From an uncultured Christensenella sp. (lineage in GTDB: Bacteria > Bacillota > Clostridia > Christensenellales > Pumilibacteraceae): a DNA stretch of 29,262 bases. The DNA is taken from NCBI GenBank assembly GCA_910577995.1, contig CAJTND010000010.1, positions 1 to 29,262 on the forward strand, given 5' to 3'. Under the pieces are notes generated by a model. That model was not told the DNA's origin, did no database searches, and saw only the letters and a list, made by a program, of their open reading frames with translations. Below are positions 1 through 7,747 of this stretch, one piece after another. The position numbers and the translations under genes are program-made. Within the stretch, counting starts at the first letter, position 1, and every line of letters begins with the position of its first letter.

Positions 1-1
1 G

Positions 2-37
2 CTTCGCCGACACCTCCCCCAAAAGGGGGCGGCGAAG
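2..37. repeat. Bulged hairpin at window start
   Basis: An 8-base arm CTTCGCCG (2-9) pairs with CGGCGAAG (30-37), and CCCCC pairs with GGGGG around an AAAA loop. The left arm carries a six-base bulge (ACACCT). It lies beyond the 3' end of the minus-strand phospholipase-D gene and is probably a degenerate intergenic palindromic repeat. No T-tract is attached, so I do not call it a terminator. Confidence 0.4.
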
Positions 38-94
38 ACGGTGCACGTGTTATGCCGTTGGGGGCGGCGATGGCATTGCACGATGTCAAGCTTG

Positions 95-187
95 TTTTGT
101 CATCCCGAGCGTAGCGAGGGATCTCAACTCCTTTAATATATCGTGCATAGCGATCGAGACTCTTCGCTTCGCTCAGAGTGACAAACA
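95..187. repeat. REP/MITE-like palindromic element, copy 1
   Basis: The left arm (95-127) begins TTTTGTCATCCCGAG and ends GGATCTCAA. The right arm (156-187) begins GAGACTCTTCGC and ends GAGTGACAAACA. The arms are imperfect inverted repeats of each other, and each also contains a small self-complementary core (ACTCT/AGAGT in the right arm). About 28 bases separate them. Related arms recur at 3119-3150 (identical over 32 bases) and 3239-3273. This looks like a mobile or dispersed intergenic repeat. Confidence 0.7.
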
Positions 188-225
188 AGAGGTACGTGGT
201 TTGAAGCGGCAAACAAACGGAATTT

Positions 226-1671
226 CTATATCAAATTAATCACGGCGGCGAGGGCGGTATAGAAAAAGTATTTTACTTGTTTGTCGCGCGGAACTTTGCC
301 GGGCTCGACGTCGGACGGGATATATTTATTGTCCATACCGACGCGGCAGCTCTCGGCGACTATCTTTTCGTCGATGTACCGCTCCACGGCGGCGGCGAAC
401 GCTTGCGAGTCTATGATGAGCACGCTTTCCGTATCGATATGCGCGCTGCGCTCGTCGAGGTTGAACGAGCCTATCATAGTATACCTTCCGTCGTATACCG
501 AGATTTTGGCATGGAGCTGATCGTCCGCTTGATATTCCCACAGCTCGATACTGTCGCTTAGGTATTTCTTTCTGCCCTGCATGTACACCGCGTACGCCAC
601 ATTTCGCGAATTGTACAGCGAATTGGTTATCAATCGGAAGCTTTTATTCTTTTCGGCGGCGGCGCGGAGGCGATTTATCTTCTTATCCGTTATCAGCGCA
701 TACGGCGTGACTATCGTCGTGCGCTCCGAGCTTTCCGCCAGCTCGAACATCGCCTGCATTATCCGCGGCGACTTTTTGCCGTCGGTCACGGGGTTAGTGA
801 GGTGCGTTATCCTGTCGACCGCGACGCTTTGCGCTATCGCTCGCGGGTCGCCGAACCTATCCGCGCACGTTTTTAGATACTCTTCAAGCTCGTGTTCATA
901 CCGCGTTTTTGCCTTTTCGTCGACTTTTTTCGACCTTTTCCGACGCGAAGTAAGCTTATCGGATATCATTCCGTCGAAATAACCGCGCACATCGCTTATA
1001 ACGTCGCTCTTGCCGCCGTCGGTTATCAGCACTTCCGCGTCGTAGTTATCGAGATACGCCGCGTGTCCCATGTTCGCGCCGCCGACTATCAGCGCGTCGC
1101 CGTCGACGCACAGCACTTTGTCATGCAACAGCGTCATAAGCCCCTGCGGTCTGCCGAAATCGATGCCGTTGAAGCCGTAAGCCTCTATATTGTTATGATT
1201 ATATATAATATCTTGTAAGGGGATATACGGCGGTTTGAACGTGCCGAGCTTGCCGTCGGTGACGATACGGATCTTCACTCCGCGGTCGGCGGCGCGGAAC
1301 AGCGCGGTAAAGAAGTATTGCGCGCCGACGTCCTCGTAAATATCGTAGACCATAAAGTCGATGCTCGACTTAGCGCGTTCGATCATATCGAGCCTAAGGT
1401 AAAAGCTTTGCTCGCCCGTCGGCAGGAACGCGGCTTTCGGCTTGTCGGAATCCGGTTTTTCCCGTTCCGCGTCGGTCGCGGTGAATGCGGCGCGGGTAAG
1501 GTTCGGAGCGTCGGACGCAGGTATGCCGACGCTGTCCATGTACGGAGTTATCACGCACAGGATATACCAAATTATTGCGGCGAACAGATAACAGACCGCC
1601 GTGCGCGCGATCCATACTCGGCTCAGCCGAGTTTCGTATAGCGTCGTCGCTTTTGTCCTGCGAAGTTTCAT
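226..1671 (-). CDS. Membrane-anchored phospholipase D / cardiolipin synthase-like protein
   Basis: The protein has one N-terminal membrane segment (about residues 20-43) and two HKD phosphodiesterase motifs. The first is HDKVLCVD (H183, K185, D190) and the second HAKISVYD (H387, K389, D394). Both have the HxK-x4-D spacing required for catalysis, so the enzyme is predicted active at the membrane, either joining phosphatidylglycerols into cardiolipin or acting on other phosphodiesters. Single-pass topology and only about 480 residues differ from classic ClsA (two N-terminal membrane helices), hence no gene symbol. The frame extends upstream to a TTG at 1749. I chose the ATG at 1671 because a TATAAT box lies between the two starts. 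The stop is TAG. The gene is monocistronic here; its 3' end faces a repeat element. Confidence 0.85.
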   Translation of the reverse strand: MKLRRTKATTLYETRLSRVWIARTAVCYLFAAIIWYILCVITPYMDSVGIPASDAPNLTRAAFTATDAEREKPDSDKPKAAFLPTGEQSFYLRLDMIERAKSSIDFMVYDIYEDVGAQYFFTALFRAADRGVKIRIVTDGKLGTFKPPYIPLQDIIYNHNNIEAYGFNGIDFGRPQGLMTLLHDKVLCVDGDALIVGGANMGHAAYLDNYDAEVLITDGGKSDVISDVRGYFDGMISDKLTSRRKRSKKVDEKAKTRYEHELEEYLKTCADRFGDPRAIAQSVAVDRITHLTNPVTDGKKSPRIMQAMFELAESSERTTIVTPYALITDKKINRLRAAAEKNKSFRLITNSLYNSRNVAYAVYMQGRKKYLSDSIELWEYQADDQLHAKISVYDGRYTMIGSFNLDERSAHIDTESVLIIDSQAFAAAVERYIDEKIVAESCRVGMDNKYIPSDVEPGKVPRDKQVKYFFYTALAAVINLI

Positions 1672-1678
1672 CGTATAT

Positions 1679-1707
1679 ATTATATCACGCTCGATATAAA
1701 ATTTCCA
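1679..1707 (-). promoter_or_regulatory. Promoter of the phospholipase D-like gene, apparently leaderless
   Basis: On the minus strand there is TGGAAA (1702-1707), a 17-base spacer and a perfect TATAAT (1679-1684) preceded by TGA (extended -10). Only seven bases separate the -10 box from the ATG at 1671, so the transcript should start at or next to the start codon. No ribosome-binding sequence is present. Confidence 0.6.
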
Positions 1708-1796
1708 CTGTTTTGGCTGCTGTCGTTTAATAAACCGCGATAAAGACAATAATCATTCAAGCCGCAGTCGGGCAGTTATCCGTCGGCGGAAATATC

Positions 1797-1801
1797 GGAG
1801 G
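1797..1801 (+). promoter_or_regulatory. Ribosome binding site GGAGG
   Basis: GGAGG lies six bases before the ATG at 1808 and fixes the start of the ferritin-like gene. Confidence 0.75.
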
Positions 1802-1807
1802 TATCGA

Positions 1808-3064
1808 ATGAACCCTTTTAACGAGAAAGCGTGCAACATCACCAAGTGCGTCGACGATTGGAAAAAGCTCTATCCGACGGCTTACGACAAGCACGACGCG
1901 GACGCTTATACCAAGGTCCGCACTATCCTAATGAACGGCACGGAGTTTGAGCAAAACTGGTTTATGCATCAGCTCTGCCGCCACACCGCCGACAACGATC
2001 TGCGCCGCGACGTTGCGTTCCTGCGCAACCTCGAACAGCAACAGCAAAAACGGCTGTCGTACTTCAAGCCCAAGGACGAGACCGTGCTCGAAACGACCAT
2101 TTCTTACGAACAGCTCGCGGTCGATCTTACCGCCATACTCGCACAGACCGAAAAAGATAAATACGTCAAAGCCGCGCTCGACTTTGCTCTGCTCGAGGAC
2201 TTCGATCATCTTTATCGGTTCAGCGACCTTTTGGAAATGGAGCAGGGCATTTCCGGCGAGAAGCTCGTCGGCTCGTACACCGAAATAATGCCCGGCAGAC
2301 CGACCATCGCCGAGCACCGTCACCCTTTTGACAACGTTCGCCGCCCCATCAAGCCGAACGCGTCGCTCGCCACCAAGCTGCACACCATGACGATAACCGC
2401 CGCCGAACAGCAGACGATGAACTACTATATGAACATCGGCACGTTCTACCCCGCATCAGACCTCGGGCGAAAGCTCTTCCTCGAAATAGGCATGGTCGAG
2501 GAGGAACACGTGACGCAGTACGAGTCGCTCATGGACCCGACGACGACCTGGCTCGAATGTCTGCTTCTCCACGAGTACGGCGAGTGCTATCTATATTACT
2601 CCGCGATGTCCGAGGAGACCAACGACGTCGCCAAAAAGATATGGACGATGCACTTCGAGCAGGAGCTTGCGCACCTGCACTACGCCGCGCAGCTCCTCGA
2701 AAAGTACGAAAAGAAGGAATGGCGGCAGGTCATACCCGACGCGGAATTCCCCGAGCTTCTGTCGTTCAACGCCAACTACGAGAAGAACAAGCACTATATC
2801 CGCAATATCCTCAAAAAGACCGTCAACAACACCTCGGTGCTCGAAGAATATACCGACCTCAACAACCTGCCCGACGACTACGAATACTTTAAGCACAACA
2901 ACGCCGTTAACAAGACGCCCAACGCCGTCGCGAGCCACAAGGTGATAGACAGCTATATAGCGGAGTTCGGCGAGGACTACCGTTTCGAGGTTTCGGAGCA
3001 CCCCGTCAAAAACTTACGCAACCGCAAAGAGGACAATATCGACATCGGACGCAGAAAAAGCTGA
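1808..3064 (+). CDS. Ferritin-like (putative di-metal) helical protein
   Basis: A soluble, strongly helical protein of 418 residues with no signal peptide. Carboxylate and histidine residues recur in ferritin-like patterns: E200-QQTMNYY, E231-EEH-VTQYE (ExxH at 231-234), GECYLYY around E259, and EQELAHLHY (E286xxH289). An earlier helix pair holds YEQLAVDL (E101) and LLEDFDHLY (E130, H134), so two four-helix bundles in tandem are possible. This suggests a di-iron or di-manganese protein of the ferritin/rubrerythrin superfamily. The rubredoxin-like Cys-x2-Cys domain of rubrerythrin is absent. Substrate and reaction are unknown: oxygen or peroxide handling is plausible but not shown. It is a single gene, convergent with parB. 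Confidence 0.65.
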   Translation: MNPFNEKACNITKCVDDWKKLYPTAYDKHDADAYTKVRTILMNGTEFEQNWFMHQLCRHTADNDLRRDVAFLRNLEQQQQKRLSYFKPKDETVLETTISYEQLAVDLTAILAQTEKDKYVKAALDFALLEDFDHLYRFSDLLEMEQGISGEKLVGSYTEIMPGRPTIAEHRHPFDNVRRPIKPNASLATKLHTMTITAAEQQTMNYYMNIGTFYPASDLGRKLFLEIGMVEEEHVTQYESLMDPTTTWLECLLLHEYGECYLYYSAMSEETNDVAKKIWTMHFEQELAHLHYAAQLLEKYEKKEWRQVIPDAEFPELLSFNANYEKNKHYIRNILKKTVNNTSVLEEYTDLNNLPDDYEYFKHNNAVNKTPNAVASHKVIDSYIAEFGEDYRFEVSEHPVKNLRNRKEDNIDIGRRKS

Positions 3065-3118
3065 CACGCCAACCTTATCTCGCTTGCCGCGTAGAGCATA
3101 TTTCCGTGCGTTACTATT

Positions 3119-3150
3119 GAGACTCTTCGCTTCGCTCAGAGTGACAAACA
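3119..3150. repeat. REP/MITE-like element arm, copy 2a
   Basis: Identical over 32 bases to 156-187 (begins GAGACTCTTCGC, ends GTGACAAACA). The matching inverted arm follows at 3239, so the two arms are in the opposite order to copy 1. Confidence 0.75.
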
Positions 3151-3238
3151 GGCAAGACAGTATGTTTCAGCTGCAAACGATGCGCGATATCGTGCCATCA
3201 ATAGAAAACGGTCGGCGCAAAAACAGCCGTTACGTCCG

Positions 3239-3273
3239 TTTTGTCATCCTGAGGCGTAACCGAAGGATCTCAT
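3239..3273. repeat. REP/MITE-like element arm, copy 2b
   Basis: Begins TTTTGTCATCCTGAG and ends GGATCTCATC. It is a diverged copy of 95-127. Confidence 0.6.
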
Positions 3274-3285
3274 CCGTTTATAAGC

Positions 3286-3322
3286 AAACGCCCTGTCTTT
3301 TCACCGAAAAGACGGGGCGTTT
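3286..3322. terminator. Strong, probably bidirectional terminator
   Basis: AAACGCCCTGTCTTTT (3286-3301) pairs along 16 positions, one of them a T-G wobble, with AAAAGACGGGGCGTTT (3307-3322) around a five-base loop. A/T-rich arm ends give U-tracts in both directions. It sits between the convergent ferritin-like and parB genes and could serve both. Confidence 0.8.
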
Positions 3323-3364
3323 TACATAGCGCATAGCATTTTTATAGGTCGGTGGGGTCAAAAT

Positions 3365-3380
3365 TGTTTCACGTGGAACA
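3365..3380. promoter_or_regulatory. parS site 1
   Basis: TGTTTCACGTGGAACA matches the bacterial parS 16-mer (TGTTNCACGTGNAACA-type), the loading site for ParB. It is the exact reverse complement of parS site 2, 25 bases away. Confidence 0.95.
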
Positions 3381-3405
3381 ATTTTTGCCCGTCCGCGGCG
3401 GTTAA

Positions 3406-3421
3406 TGTTCCACGTGAAACA
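3406..3421. promoter_or_regulatory. parS site 2
   Basis: TGTTCCACGTGAAACA is a second parS 16-mer. It abuts the stop codon of parB (TAA on the minus strand, 3422-3424). Confidence 0.95.
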
Positions 3422-4324
3422 TTATTCTCCGTCGCTTTCTCCGTTATAGTTTGCTTCGAGGTACGCGAGCATGCTCTCTATGCGGTTGAGGTCGTCAGAC
3501 GTGTAGTAGTCGATAAAGATACGTCCTTTGCGCTCGTTGCCGAGCAGCGAGACCTTTGTGCCGAGCGTGCGCTGGAAGCGCGTCACCATATCTTTGAGTT
3601 CGAGGCTCTGCTGAGGGGCTTCGGACTTCTTTTTGGGACTGAGCGCGTTTTTGACGAACTTCTCGAAGTCGCGGACGCTCATCTTATCGTCGCAGCCTTT
3701 GGCGGCGAGCTCGTACTGCGCGTCGAGCGGAACGACGGCAAGACAGCGCGCGTGACCTGCGGACAGTCTGCCGCTCGAAACAAGCTTTTGCACGGACTCG
3801 TCCAGGTCGATAAGGCGCAGGAGATTGGCTACCGTCGGGCGCGCCTTGCCTATGCGCTCCGCCGCCTGCTCCTGCGTGTAGCCGTAGTCGTCCATCAGCT
3901 TCTTGATGGCGCGCGCGACTTCTATCGGGTTGAGATCCTCGCGCTGGATGTTCTCGATAAGCGAAAGCTCGTCTATCTGCACCTGCGTGCAGTCACGGAC
4001 GCAAACGGGAACGGAAACCAGCCCCGCGGCTTTTGCCGCGCGATAGCGGCGTTCGCCCGCTATTATAAGGTATCTGCCGTCGGGCTTGGGCGTGACGATC
4101 AGCGGCGTTATAACGCCGTGATTCTTTATGCTCTCGACGAGCGCGGCGAGCGCGTCGTCGTCGAACTCCTTACGAGGCTGATCGATATTCGGGTCGATGT
4201 CGGCGAGGAGCAATTCGTTGGTCGCTTCCTCAGACGACGACGAGCCGTAAATGGATTCTTCCTCGATATCGCCGAGCAGTGCGCCGAGACCTTTGCCGAG
4301 ACCGCCTTTTCTAATAGGTGACAT
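3422..4324 (-). CDS. parB: Chromosome partitioning protein ParB (Spo0J/Noc family)
   Basis: A 300-residue ParB. After a basic N-terminus containing GLGKGLGALLGD, it has the ParB N-terminal CTP-binding fold (LLLADIDPNIDQPRKEFDDD and the GERRYRAAKAAG motif), a helix-turn-helix region (YTQEQAAERIGKARPTVANL) that reads parS, and a C-terminal dimerisation segment (MVTRFQRTLGTKVSL onward). ParB loads at parS, spreads as a CTP-dependent clamp and recruits SMC for origin segregation. The start is ATG at 4324 with GGAG eight to nine bases upstream. Two parS sites lie directly behind the gene. Unusually, no parA is adjacent: the gene has its own promoter and is divergent from the next gene. Confidence 0.95.
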   Translation of the reverse strand: MSPIRKGGLGKGLGALLGDIEEESIYGSSSSEEATNELLLADIDPNIDQPRKEFDDDALAALVESIKNHGVITPLIVTPKPDGRYLIIAGERRYRAAKAAGLVSVPVCVRDCTQVQIDELSLIENIQREDLNPIEVARAIKKLMDDYGYTQEQAAERIGKARPTVANLLRLIDLDESVQKLVSSGRLSAGHARCLAVVPLDAQYELAAKGCDDKMSVRDFEKFVKNALSPKKKSEAPQQSLELKDMVTRFQRTLGTKVSLLGNERKGRIFIDYYTSDDLNRIESMLAYLEANYNGESDGE

Positions 4325-4357
4325 ATTATATTCTCCGTTTGCGTTTATTCTAACGAT

Positions 4358-4386
4358 ATTATATTAGACGTGCCGAAAAAAGTCAA
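4358..4386 (-). promoter_or_regulatory. parB promoter
   Basis: Minus strand: TTGACT (4381-4386), 17-base spacer, TATAAT (4358-4363). This is one base from the sigma-A consensus and lies about 34 bases upstream of the parB ATG. Confidence 0.85.
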
Positions 4387-4537
4387 GCGAAAGAGCGGCG
4401 CACACCGCGCGGCGACGTTGGGCGAACGTTCGAGCTTATCCGACAGACTTCGACCTTTGCCGATAACGCACGGCGCGGGCGCGTCATATACCGCGCCGAC
4501 CGACAGAAATATCGAGTTTTCGACAAGCGGACAATGC

Positions 4538-4566
4538 TTGACAAAGGGCGCGAATGGGCGTATAAT
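4538..4566 (+). promoter_or_regulatory. Perfect consensus sigma-A promoter
   Basis: TTGACA (4538-4543), 17-base spacer, TATAAT (4561-4566): an exact match to consensus at optimal spacing. It excludes the in-frame ATG at 4534, which lies in the -35 region, as start of the downstream gene. It probably drives the hydrolase-like gene, lepB, degV and rsmG. Confidence 0.9.
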
Positions 4567-4596
4567 ACAGCAAATGTATTTCGGAGCGTTGCGTTT

Positions 4597-6141
4597 TTGG
4601 ATATAACGGGAACTAACAGTTTATGGAAGGATTACGACGTTGACGCGTTGCCGTTCAACGCTACGATGCTGTCGGGCAGGACTGAAAACGGCGTCAATAT
4701 TCGCGAGCTGTATTTCAACGGTTTTGCCACTGTCGACGGCATGGTCCGCGCGTTCCTCAGGATATACGAAGCGCCCGACGCAAAAGGCATAATACTGTAT
4801 CTGCCCGACGAGGGCGTCGATCCCGAGATACGCTGTTTTTTGGAGGACGGCTATACCGTCGCGGCTCTCGACTACCGCGGAGTATCCGATGGCAAGTATA
4901 CTATATATCCGATGTCGCTTGTCGGCTGTAACGCCTTCGGCAAGACGGAGTTCGAGGCGGACGGCGACGCGCTGTCGAGCTGTTGGTTCATTTGGACGTG
5001 TGTCGCGCGCCGCGCGGTGCGTTATCTCGGCGAGTTCGGACTGCCTATATTCGCTTTCGGTAAGGGGCTGGGCGGCTGCACCGTGTACAAGCTGTGCGCG
5101 TTCGACGACGGACTGAAAGCCGCCGCTACACTGCTCAACATCATGCCCGAGGTGCACGGAACGAGCGCACAGCTCATCAACTACCGCGCCGCTCTCGACA
5201 ACAACGCTTACGCGCCGATCACGGCAATACCGCTGTTTATGGCGGTATCGTCCAACGCCGAGGACGGCTCGCTCGACAAAATGTCAGAGCTAGTCCGCGA
5301 CACCGCGTCGGTAAAGACGTTCCGCATAATCGCGCGCGCGTTCAACGACGGCATAATCAAAGCGTTCCCGCACGTTTCGCGGTTCTTCGACGGGTATCTC
5401 GGCGGCGAGCCGACCTATCCGCACACTGAGATAAAAGCAGTCAATTCCGATAACAAGCTGTATTTCGAGATAAAGACGGATGCGGAACAGGAAAAAACGA
5501 CAGTCAAGCTGTTCGCGGCGTTTTGCATAAAGGACGCGAGCTACCGCAACTGGACGCAGATAAAGCTGATGCGGCTCGCCGGCGGCGAATACATGGCGCA
5601 CGTCGACGTACTGCAAGACGATAAGCCCGTTTACGCTTTCGTCAACACGGAAAACGAGCTCGGCGACGTGTGCTCGTCGACACTTTTGACCGTTACACCC
5701 AAAAACCTCGGTATACCCCAACAGTCGGCGGTCAACCGTCGGCTTATATACGACGGGAGCATGGGCACGGACGTATGGGCGTCGCCCAACAACGGCACTG
5801 TCACGGTCAAGAGCGGTGCGTTCGACATAGAAGGCATTTCGAGCGACAGCAATCACCTCGTGACATTCAAGCCGGGCGACTTATTGTACCGCGCCGACGG
5901 CGACGTAATGCTTCAGATCCTCGTTTGCGGCAGTCGGCAAAAGCTTAACGTCGGCATCTACGACGGCAAAGAAAAGTTCTATGCGCAAGTCGAGATACCC
6001 GGTCCGAACGAATATCACAAATTCACGCTGTCGCTGTCCGACTTTAAGGGACAGGGCTTGCCCGACGATTTCTCGTCGGTGATAATGCTCGAGCTGTTCT
6101 CCGACGAGGAGTTTATAGTCAGCTCCGTGCTGTGGGTGTGA
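4597..6141 (+). CDS. Catalytically degenerate alpha/beta-hydrolase (acetyl-xylan-esterase-like) with C-terminal beta domains
   Basis: The first half (about residues 1-270) resembles the acetyl-xylan esterase / cephalosporin-C deacetylase branch of alpha/beta hydrolases: LRIYEAP..GIILYLPDEG, then GYTVAALDYRGVSDG, then the nucleophile elbow AFGKGLGG. The elbow should read GxSxGG but has Gly157 in place of the serine. The usual acidic and histidine positions near SSNAEDGS and FNDGIIKAFPHV are also not convincing, so it is probably not a hydrolase. The second half is beta-rich and resembles carbohydrate-binding or Ig-like modules. No signal peptide is seen. The frame opens at an ATG at 4534, but that lies inside the promoter; I use TTG at 4597, ten bases after GGAG. 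lepB follows after 4 bases. Confidence 0.65.
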   Translation: MDITGTNSLWKDYDVDALPFNATMLSGRTENGVNIRELYFNGFATVDGMVRAFLRIYEAPDAKGIILYLPDEGVDPEIRCFLEDGYTVAALDYRGVSDGKYTIYPMSLVGCNAFGKTEFEADGDALSSCWFIWTCVARRAVRYLGEFGLPIFAFGKGLGGCTVYKLCAFDDGLKAAATLLNIMPEVHGTSAQLINYRAALDNNAYAPITAIPLFMAVSSNAEDGSLDKMSELVRDTASVKTFRIIARAFNDGIIKAFPHVSRFFDGYLGGEPTYPHTEIKAVNSDNKLYFEIKTDAEQEKTTVKLFAAFCIKDASYRNWTQIKLMRLAGGEYMAHVDVLQDDKPVYAFVNTENELGDVCSSTLLTVTPKNLGIPQQSAVNRRLIYDGSMGTDVWASPNNGTVTVKSGAFDIEGISSDSNHLVTFKPGDLLYRADGDVMLQILVCGSRQKLNVGIYDGKEKFYAQVEIPGPNEYHKFTLSLSDFKGQGLPDDFSSVIMLELFSDEEFIVSSVLWV

Positions 6142-6145
6142 CGCA

Positions 6146-6859
6146 TTGAACAGCATAGCTAACGGGGAAAGCCTGTTCTCCGAAAAAGAATCGCGCGCGC
6201 CGACGGCGATACTGTATTTCTTTATAGTCCTGCTTATAGGATTACTGCTCTTTTTCTTCTTTATAGCGTACTCGCCGATCAACGGCGAAAGCATGGAAAA
6301 CACGATATATGACGGTCAAAGCGTAGTCCTTCAACGTCGCGGCTACACGCTCCGCCGCGGCGACCTCGTGACCGCCGACGTGTCCGACAAGCAGGACGGC
6401 AGTCACAACATTATTAAGCGCGTGATCGGCTTGGGCGGCGACAGACTGCTTTTCGTCCGCTCGCAGAACACGCGTAACGTGTCGCTATATATATGCAAAA
6501 AAGGCGATACACGCCTGTCCTACGTCGACGAACCGTATATCAAAGAACCGATGCGAGCCAACGTATCATACGGGGACTACGCACTGCTCTCTTACGCACC
6601 CGAGGACCTGCTGACGTCGTTCGACCTCGATACCGAGAACGCAGACCCGCGTACCGAAGAACTCCGCATCGCCGCAGTAGAAGCTTGCATACCTATCCAG
6701 AGCTCGCACGTGTTCCTGCTCGGCGACAACCGCAACAATTCGAGCGACTCGCGCCGCTACGGCACGCAACCGACCGATAGGCTCGTCGGCAAAGTCATAC
6801 GCATAACCGACGGCGGCTCCGCCCTCGACAACATGTTGCGTTTCTTGTTTGGTATATAA
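6146..6859 (+). CDS. lepB: Type I signal peptidase
   Basis: Membrane-bound serine protease that removes signal peptides from secreted proteins. One N-terminal membrane helix (about residues 20-42) is followed by the catalytic serine motif INGESMENT (S49), the general-base lysine in NIIKRVIGLGGD (K91) and the box E signature LLGDNRNNSSDSRRYG near the C-terminus. At 237 residues it is slightly long, with an insertion between K91 and box E. The start is TTG at 6146, four bases after the previous stop, with a weak ribosome site, so translational coupling is likely. It would process the large exported proteins encoded further right. Confidence 0.9.
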   Translation: MNSIANGESLFSEKESRAPTAILYFFIVLLIGLLLFFFFIAYSPINGESMENTIYDGQSVVLQRRGYTLRRGDLVTADVSDKQDGSHNIIKRVIGLGGDRLLFVRSQNTRNVSLYICKKGDTRLSYVDEPYIKEPMRANVSYGDYALLSYAPEDLLTSFDLDTENADPRTEELRIAAVEACIPIQSSHVFLLGDNRNNSSDSRRYGTQPTDRLVGKVIRITDGGSALDNMLRFLFGI

Positions 6860-6883
6860 TATTATAACTATATAGGTGAAAAC

Positions 6884-7747
6884 ATGGCTGATAAAAAAGT
6901 GAAGATAACGACTGATAGCGCGTCCGACCTTAACGTGTTGTTCAAAGAGCGCGATATCGGCGAGTTTCCGCTGTACGTGACGCTCGGCGACAAGCAGTAT
7001 CTCGACGACGTGGACATCGATCCGACGATGATATTCGACTTTTACGAAAAAACGGGCAAGCTCCCGCTGACGGCGGCGCGCTCTATAGAGGACTTTTACG
7101 ATTACTTTAAGTCGTTTACCGACGACGGCACGGAAGTCGTGCATATAGCGATATCGTCGGAAATATCGTCGACATACGACTATGCGCTTACCGCGGCGAA
7201 GCGGCTCGACGGCGTGTACGTAGTCGACGGACGCTCTCTGTCCTCCGGCACCGGGCTTTTGGCGCTCGCGGCGGCGGATCTTCGCGACGGCGGCGCGAAC
7301 GGCGAGGCTATATCCAAAACTCTCGAAGCGCGAAAATCCGAAGTCCAAGCTTCGTTCATGATAAACACGCTCGACTTTTTATATAAAGGCGGCAGATGCA
7401 GCGGACTTTCCGCGTTCTTCGGAAAAGCTTTTTCCATCAAGCCGACGCTCCAGCTTATCGACGGCAATATAACCGTCGCGCGCAAGTTCATGGGCAAGTT
7501 CGACAAAAACATAATAAAGTACGTCGACTACACGCTCGAACGTTACGATCATCCCGACATGACGCGCGTTTTCATCACTCATACGCACGCCGAGCCGGCG
7601 GTCGTCGACGCAGTGCGCGCGCGGCTCGTCGAGTTCGGGTTCGCGCCCGATAAGATCATAGAGACAATAGCCGGCGCGACTATAACCAGCCACTGCGGCA
7701 AAAGCACGCTCGGCATACTGTATATCAACGACGGAGACAAAAAATGA
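6884..7747 (+). CDS. DegV family fatty-acid-binding protein
   Basis: Shows the DegV fold signature throughout: TTDSASDL at the N-terminus, TAARSIEDFYDYF, IAISSEISSTY, VVDGRSLSSGTGLL and INTLDFLYKGGRCSG. DegV/FakB proteins bind a fatty acid, and in Gram-positive bacteria hand it to the FakA kinase for phosphorylation and phospholipid synthesis. No fakA is in the window, so the specific role is not established. Length (287 residues) is normal. AGGTG precedes the ATG. The gene lies 24 bases after lepB and overlaps rsmG by four bases (ATGA). Confidence 0.9.
   Translation: MADKKVKITTDSASDLNVLFKERDIGEFPLYVTLGDKQYLDDVDIDPTMIFDFYEKTGKLPLTAARSIEDFYDYFKSFTDDGTEVVHIAISSEISSTYDYALTAAKRLDGVYVVDGRSLSSGTGLLALAAADLRDGGANGEAISKTLEARKSEVQASFMINTLDFLYKGGRCSGLSAFFGKAFSIKPTLQLIDGNITVARKFMGKFDKNIIKYVDYTLERYDHPDMTRVFITHTHAEPAVVDAVRARLVEFGFAPDKIIETIAGATITSHCGKSTLGILYINDGDKK

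Larger units (their letters stand above)
3065..3421. other. Intergenic region between convergent genes: repeats, terminator, parS pair
   Basis: A 357-base non-coding stretch. In order it contains one repeat arm (3119-3150), unannotated sequence, a second arm in opposite orientation (3239-3273), a strong hairpin terminator (3286-3322) and two parS sites (3365-3380, 3406-3421). I see no convincing gene in it. Confidence 0.7.

Noticed and set aside
4534..4596. ATG at 4534 as start of the hydrolase-like gene
   Set aside because: It lies immediately before and in the perfect -35 box (4538-4543), upstream of any transcript from that promoter. TTG at 4597 with GGAG is preferred.
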